Assembly: GCA_964438715.1 (NCBI GenBank) | Contig: CAYTLQ010000200.1 | Coordinates: 1-10,435 of the forward strand | Direction: 5' to 3' | DNA: 10,435 bases | Source of the DNA: CAYTLQ01 sp964438715 | Lineage (GTDB): Bacteria > Bacteroidota > Ignavibacteria > Ignavibacteriales > Ignavibacteriaceae | Shown here: piece after piece, positions 6,616 to 10,435 of the stretch | Layout of the letters: each line of letters opens with the position of its first letter | Numbering within the stretch: position 1 is the first letter of the stretch | Translations under genes and position numbers: made by a program | Notes under the pieces: generated by a model | Databases searched by the model: none | Told to the model about the DNA's origin: nothing | Seen by the model: only the letters and a program-made list of their open reading frames with translations

Positions 6616-9600
6616 TTATTTCATCAGAAGGAGTTTCCTGGTTGCTGTGAACTTATCAGCTGAGATTGTGTAGTAATAGACTCCACTCGATAAGTTCTGA
6701 GCATTGAACTCAACTGAATGCCTTCCGGCGTTAAGTGTCTCATTAACAAGAACCGCAACTTCTCTACCCAGCTGATCGAAAACTGCCAGGCGTACTTTCG
6801 CATTTGCAGGAATGGCAAAAGAAATAGTGGTTGAGGGATTGAACGGATTAGGATAATTTTGCTCTAATAAATATTCTTTCGCGGAAAAATCCACTTCAAG
6901 AGCAACAACAGAAGAATATTCTGCTCTGCCGTCAAAGTCGATCTGGCGTAAACGATAAGAAACAGTACCGGCAAACGAATTTTCGCTATAGTCGTCGGTA
7001 AATGAATAATTAACTATTTCGGTACTGGTTCCTCTACCATTAACAAATCCCAGTGTTATCCACTCGCCGTTGATATTTTTTTGAACTTCGAAACCGCGGT
7101 TATTTCGTTCACTTGATGTTGTCCAGCGTAACTCAACATAATTATTACCGCTTGAAGCAGTAAAGGAGGTGAGTTCTACAGGGATAACAGGTTGTAATTG
7201 ACTTCTGAGAACAACTCCGGCGGCACCGGTACAAAGTCCTTTTGTAATATCATTATTATAAAACTTTACCTGCTGTAAGTTGAAAACACCCGTTGGGATA
7301 TTTTCAGCAGACCAGTTTACGCCATTATTGGTTGAGCGGAAAAGACCGGTAGTTGTAGCAGCAAAAACCATATCTGTACCGGCAATGTAATCGAAGCCAC
7401 CGGGACCGCCAATTGAAGTTGACTGTGCAGTAAAACTTGTACCGCCGTTTGTTGTCCGGTTGATAGTGCTGGTATTGCTCCAAAAGCCGACAACACCATT
7501 GCCATTAACAGCACTAAATGCAAGAGAACCACTAAATTGTGCGGTAGTTGTACCGAAAGTCCACGGACCATCGGGTGCAGTTGTCGATTTGTAAACACGG
7601 TTAGCCTGTGTTGCACCGGAAGCTCCTCCACAGCCAAACCATGCAGTGCCTCCAATCCTATAAAATGAATTGTTAGCACCAAAAACATTTGATGCAGGAG
7701 CGGCAGGCAGATTAGATGCTAACGACCAGGTTGCTCCACCATCGGTTGACTTGACGATATGGAAATTGCCTCCGATCGGGTCGCTCTGTGCCCAGAGAGT
7801 AGTGGAAGAAACATTATCAATAAAATTGAACCATGCACCGGAGGCTGTATATACCTGTGTCCATGTTGCTCCGCCATCAGTGGTTCTTTTAATTACTCCA
7901 TTACCACTAGAGGGACCTGTTGCTACAACTGCAGTTAAACCGCTGAGGGCTGCAATCGAATAAGCGCCATCTCCGGCATTACCGGCGGCTATGAATGTGT
8001 TACCACCATCGGTAGAGCGTTTCACATCACCATTGCTGGCTGAAATCCAGACTGTGTTCGCATCAACCCAGTCAATACCCCAGATATCGCCGGTAGTGCC
8101 GCTTGTAACCGAAACCCAACCGGCCGCAGGTTGGCCAATTGTAAATGGAGCATCACTAACATCATTAACTGCAGGATTGGCGGCATCACTAACACGCACT
8201 AAGCATTGCGTAGATGGTGTGGCAGGAACATTCCATGAATAAGTGCCGGACGATGCAGGCAGACTTGCGGCTATTACTGTGTAAGTTGAACCGTTATTTG
8301 TTGAATATTCAAGTTTAACATTGGTAACATTGGAACTGCTCCATGTGATATTTTGTGTACTGCCCACAGGATAAACTTCACCACCATTAGGGCTCGTAAG
8401 TCCGAGTACTGCGGCAGATGTTGAATAAGTTAGTTCAGCTATCCATGAGCCCCAGGTATTAGTTGATGCAACATATTCGGTAAGTGCATACATTCTTGAA
8501 GGATTCGATGGATCAAGCCAGATACCATTATAGTCGCCCCATCTGTTTCGTGTACCGCCGAAGGTTTTGTAGTAATATCCGCTTCCCGCTTTAATTGTTT
8601 TACTGCCGGAGAGGGTAAGAGAACCTGCAGGGCGAGTTGTATAATAAGCTCCTGCATATTCATTTGTTCCCGAGCGGGTATATGTGAGAACGATATTATC
8701 TGCAGGATCGACCTCAATTGCGGGATAGGTGTGGAAATAATTATCAGCACCCATCGCCTTATCTTCAACTGCGGTACCGCTAGCTACATCAATGACAACA
8801 TATCGTACACTTGAATATAATCCGCCTGTTCCACTTTTAACGGAATGTGTAAGGTATATTTTACCGTTGCGGTAAACGGGTTCGTTACGAATATTACTAC
8901 CGCCTCCGTCAATTGTCTGAGAACCGCCTAATTGTCCTGCATCATTGGGGTCTGCGTACGCAACAACAGGAACATTAACAGCAGTAATTGAAGGTGTCGT
9001 AAGGGGATTTAATACTTTATGGACAGTAAAATATGTACCTGTAACAAATGGTGAGCGGGAAACGAGATAAAATTCAGATGGATTATTATAAGCTCTGACA
9101 GGTCGGGTACCGAAGACTACTTCGCCATTTGGTGTACGAAGATCCCAAAGATCTTTCCAGTTAACAACCCCGGGGGAGGTTACATAGAGGTCGGTTTTAG
9201 GAATTATGCGAAGCTTTACATAGTTATATGAACTGGAAAAAGTAAACTGGTTGGAAGTAATATAAAGAGCCTTATCATCATAGCCGACACCTTGATAATC
9301 GCCCCAGTTCCCAGAGTTGACGGAACCATTCACATGAGAGGGAAGCGCCCAGTTATACCATGTTCCGGTTGGTATTGAATCATCACTTACAGAAACCAGG
9401 TAATATGCTGTAGATGATCCTAAATGCAGCCAAACCATCACCCAGCGTTTAGCATAATGGTCATAAAGAACTTTCGGGTCGAACGGATCACATCCCGGAA
9501 GAGCGGATGAAAACCAGGAAGCGGCTTCGATTGTGCTTACAACAGTACCGGTTTTGGTTAATATTCTGAAACGGCTGTTTACCACACTTACGAGATGAGT

Positions 9601-9975
9601 AGGTCCTACAGCAATATATGGATCGGGAGGAATGTAAAAGCCCTGATCCGGTATTCCAACAAAATTATTTGTCATTACATAATCGCCAGCCTGATTAACA
9701 GGAGTGCGTGTGATCAATGGATCGACCATATAATTAGAGCCAGCATCACCTGTAGGCGCAGGCATTCCTTTGTAATCAGCCATGTAACTGTTAAAGAAAA
9801 CATTCTTCATCGCAGATGGTCTGAAGTTCGTTTCGTGAATTGCGTCAGCAAAAGATCCCGTAGTTACCGTAACTCCACTTGAGACGGAGCCGCTTGCAGG
9901 TCCCTGATACGATTGGGCATAAGAGGAAACCTGCCAAAGCGCTAAAAAGAATATTGTAAGCCGGATTGCTTTCAT
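6616..9975 (-). CDS. Large secreted multi-domain beta-propeller protein with T9SS sorting domain
   Basis: This 1119-residue protein should be exported by Sec and then placed on the cell surface or released by the type IX system. It begins with a signal peptide (1-20, 'RLTIFFLALWQVSSYA', probable cut after Ala20). The N-terminal half (about 100-520) has repeated 'WGDYQGVGYDD' and 'WGDYNGIWLDP' motifs and looks like a propeller without recognisable catalytic residues. An Ig-like domain follows (about 524-613, 'SPNGGEVYPVGSTQNITW'). A second propeller (about 620-928) has BNR/Asp-box-type repeats at about 652-660, 696-705, 741-750, 795-807, 838-848 and 878-888 ('STDGGATW' and variants). A fibronectin-III-like module (932-1028, 'PVELTSFTAS') leads to the type A sorting domain (1036-1119, 'NYPNPFNPSTTISF', ending 'TRKLLLMK'). 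ATG 9975 is chosen because AGGAG precedes it by five bases and the signal peptide starts there; the frame is open further upstream to 10113, but that part overlaps another gene. Enzymatic function, if any, is unknown. Confidence 0.92.
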   Translation of the reverse strand: MKAIRLTIFFLALWQVSSYAQSYQGPASGSVSSGVTVTTGSFADAIHETNFRPSAMKNVFFNSYMADYKGMPAPTGDAGSNYMVDPLITRTPVNQAGDYVMTNNFVGIPDQGFYIPPDPYIAVGPTHLVSVVNSRFRILTKTGTVVSTIEAASWFSSALPGCDPFDPKVLYDHYAKRWVMVWLHLGSSTAYYLVSVSDDSIPTGTWYNWALPSHVNGSVNSGNWGDYQGVGYDDKALYITSNQFTFSSSYNYVKLRIIPKTDLYVTSPGVVNWKDLWDLRTPNGEVVFGTRPVRAYNNPSEFYLVSRSPFVTGTYFTVHKVLNPLTTPSITAVNVPVVAYADPNDAGQLGGSQTIDGGGSNIRNEPVYRNGKIYLTHSVKSGTGGLYSSVRYVVIDVASGTAVEDKAMGADNYFHTYPAIEVDPADNIVLTYTRSGTNEYAGAYYTTRPAGSLTLSGSKTIKAGSGYYYKTFGGTRNRWGDYNGIWLDPSNPSRMYALTEYVASTNTWGSWIAELTYSTSAAVLGLTSPNGGEVYPVGSTQNITWSSSNVTNVKLEYSTNNGSTYTVIAASLPASSGTYSWNVPATPSTQCLVRVSDAANPAVNDVSDAPFTIGQPAAGWVSVTSGTTGDIWGIDWVDANTVWISASNGDVKRSTDGGNTFIAAGNAGDGAYSIAALSGLTAVVATGPSSGNGVIKRTTDGGATWTQVYTASGAWFNFIDNVSSTTLWAQSDPIGGNFHIVKSTDGGATWSLASNLPAAPASNVFGANNSFYRIGGTAWFGCGGASGATQANRVYKSTTAPDGPWTFGTTTAQFSGSLAFSAVNGNGVVGFWSNTSTINRTTNGGTSFTAQSTSIGGPGGFDYIAGTDMVFAATTTGLFRSTNNGVNWSAENIPTGVFNLQQVKFYNNDITKGLCTGAAGVVLRSQLQPVIPVELTSFTASSGNNYVELRWTTSSERNNRGFEVQKNINGEWITLGFVNGRGTSTEIVNYSFTDDYSENSFAGTVSYRLRQIDFDGRAEYSSVVALEVDFSAKEYLLEQNYPNPFNPSTTISFAIPANAKVRLAVFDQLGREVAVLVNETLNAGRHSVEFNAQNLSSGVYYYTISADKFTATRKLLLMK

Positions 9976-10036
9976 TGATTCTCCTGGTTTTGTAATTGAA
10001 TGAGTTGATTTGTCAATATAAAAAATTTTTCTAAAA
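9976..10036. other. Short intergenic gap between the acetyltransferase and the secreted protein
   Basis: This 61-bp A/T-rich gap contains the AGGAG ribosome binding site and A/T runs, but no hairpin terminator. A TATATTGA stretch on the minus strand could be a weak -7 element; no matching upstream box at the right distance is convincing, so a promoter here is not claimed. Confidence 0.4.
9981..9985 (-). promoter_or_regulatory. Ribosome binding site that fixes the start of the secreted protein
   Basis: AGGAG on the minus strand lies five bases before the ATG at 9975, directly ahead of the signal peptide. The earlier in-frame ATG at 10113 has no such support and would place 46 hydrophilic residues before the signal sequence. 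Confidence 0.75.
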
Positions 10037-10435
10037 TTATTTGAGAAATGCAGAGTCTGTTTCAAGTAAAATTTTTCGCACAATTGCGCGTGTGTTTCCC
10101 GGTTTTGCAACAACAGAAAAGCCGTTTTTTATGAATGAATTCAGTATTCCTGTCCAGACAAAAACATCCGGAACTTTTGAATGAACAGGAATAATCGGAT
10201 ATGCTTCTATCACACTTCCATTTAAGTTAATAAGAAATTTTTCAACAGCATTAATTAATTCAGAAGAAACTCCTTTTCTTCGATATCTCCTGACAATATA
10301 GAAACAAATTACTGATATAACTTTTTTATCATCAACCGGTTTTAGTAAGCGTGCGGTTTTTAGCCTGACAAAATCATCACGCCATCCGAATGAACACCAT
10401 CCAATTGGAATGTTCGAGTCGTATGCAATAATGCC
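10037..10435 (-). CDS. GNAT-family N-acetyltransferase, C-terminal part (5' end outside the window)
   Basis: Translating the minus strand from the right edge gives 132 residues without a stop, then TAA at 10037-10039. The piece contains 'PIGWCSFGWRDDFVRL', 'LKPVDD', 'SVICFYIVRRYRRKGVSSEL' and 'VIEAYPIIP', followed by 'FVWTGILNSFIKNGFSVVA' and 'TRAIVRK'. This is the pattern of a GNAT acetyltransferase: the 'RRKGVS' turn corresponds to the acetyl-CoA pyrophosphate-binding motif (R/Q-x-x-G-x-G/A), and the 'TG...F...GF' segment is the usual C-terminal strand region. Family members transfer an acetyl group from acetyl-CoA to an amine; the substrate here is unknown. The N-terminal substrate-binding part is missing because of the window edge. 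The gene ends 61 bp before the secreted protein's start; no strong terminator lies between, so the two could be co-transcribed. Confidence 0.85.
   Translation of the reverse strand, partial: GIIAYDSNIPIGWCSFGWRDDFVRLKTARLLKPVDDKKVISVICFYIVRRYRRKGVSSELINAVEKFLINLNGSVIEAYPIIPVHSKVPDVFVWTGILNSFIKNGFSVVAKPGNTRAIVRKILLETDSAFLK

Noticed and set aside
7192..8118. BNR repeats as evidence for sialidase activity
   Set aside because: Asp-box-like repeats occur in many non-enzymatic propellers; the arginine triad and other catalytic residues of sialidases could not be identified.
7317..8768. Minus- and plus-strand open frames inside the secreted-protein gene (7317-7688, 7670-7963, 7991-8242, 8439-8768)
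   Set aside because: They are out-of-frame shadows of a low-complexity repeat gene; translations are biased and lack domain signatures.
9976..10113. 46-residue N-terminal extension of the secreted protein (start at 10113)
   Set aside because: It overlaps the acetyltransferase gene in a different frame, has no ribosome binding site, and would bury the signal peptide.
1..10435. CRISPR array, tRNA, rRNA or phage genes
   Set aside because: No regularly spaced repeats, tRNA-like cloverleaf, rRNA segment or phage structural gene was recognised on either strand.

Overview
The window comes from a bacterium of the Bacteroidota/Chlorobi supergroup, most likely a member of Ignavibacteria. The main evidence is the C-terminus of the large secreted protein, a type A type IX secretion (T9SS) sorting domain of the 'NYPNPFNPSTTI...LSSGVYYY' form that is very frequent in Ignavibacteria. 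The modest GC content and an IS1380-family element fit this. The assignment is inferred from protein style, not from a marker gene. All convincing genes lie on the minus strand, so they are transcribed from right to left.

Layout from right to left (direction of transcription). (1) 10037-10435: the C-terminal part of a GNAT acetyltransferase that enters from beyond the right edge. (2) 6616-9975: a 1119-residue exported protein with a signal peptide, a propeller-like N-terminal half, an Ig-like domain, a BNR/sialidase-type propeller, a fibronectin-III-like module and a T9SS sorting domain. It ends at a strong hairpin terminator with a TTCG loop (6567-6592). (3) 6386-6566: a non-coding leader and promoter region with a 17-bp palindrome and a long nested inverted repeat. 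(4) 1499-6385: a compact four-gene signalling operon with 8, 15 and 16 bp gaps. It encodes a soluble double-PAS histidine kinase, an NtrC-type sigma-54 response regulator, a STAS-domain anti-sigma-factor antagonist, and a protein with two receiver domains and a PP2C/SpoIIE phosphatase domain. (5) 1-1409: an almost complete IS1380-family insertion sequence, inserted 89 bp beyond the end of the operon.

The operon couples two signalling logics. The kinase, sensing through its PAS domains in the cytoplasm, probably phosphorylates the NtrC-type regulator and perhaps the receiver domains of the phosphatase. The phosphatase would in turn dephosphorylate the STAS protein on Ser56, in the RsbU/RsbV manner. 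No anti-sigma kinase (RsbW type) and no sigma factor is present, so the output of the STAS branch is not defined by this window. The strongest points for a second look are this mixed operon without a switch kinase, the structured leader in front of it, and a possible plus-strand gene remnant cut by the IS.
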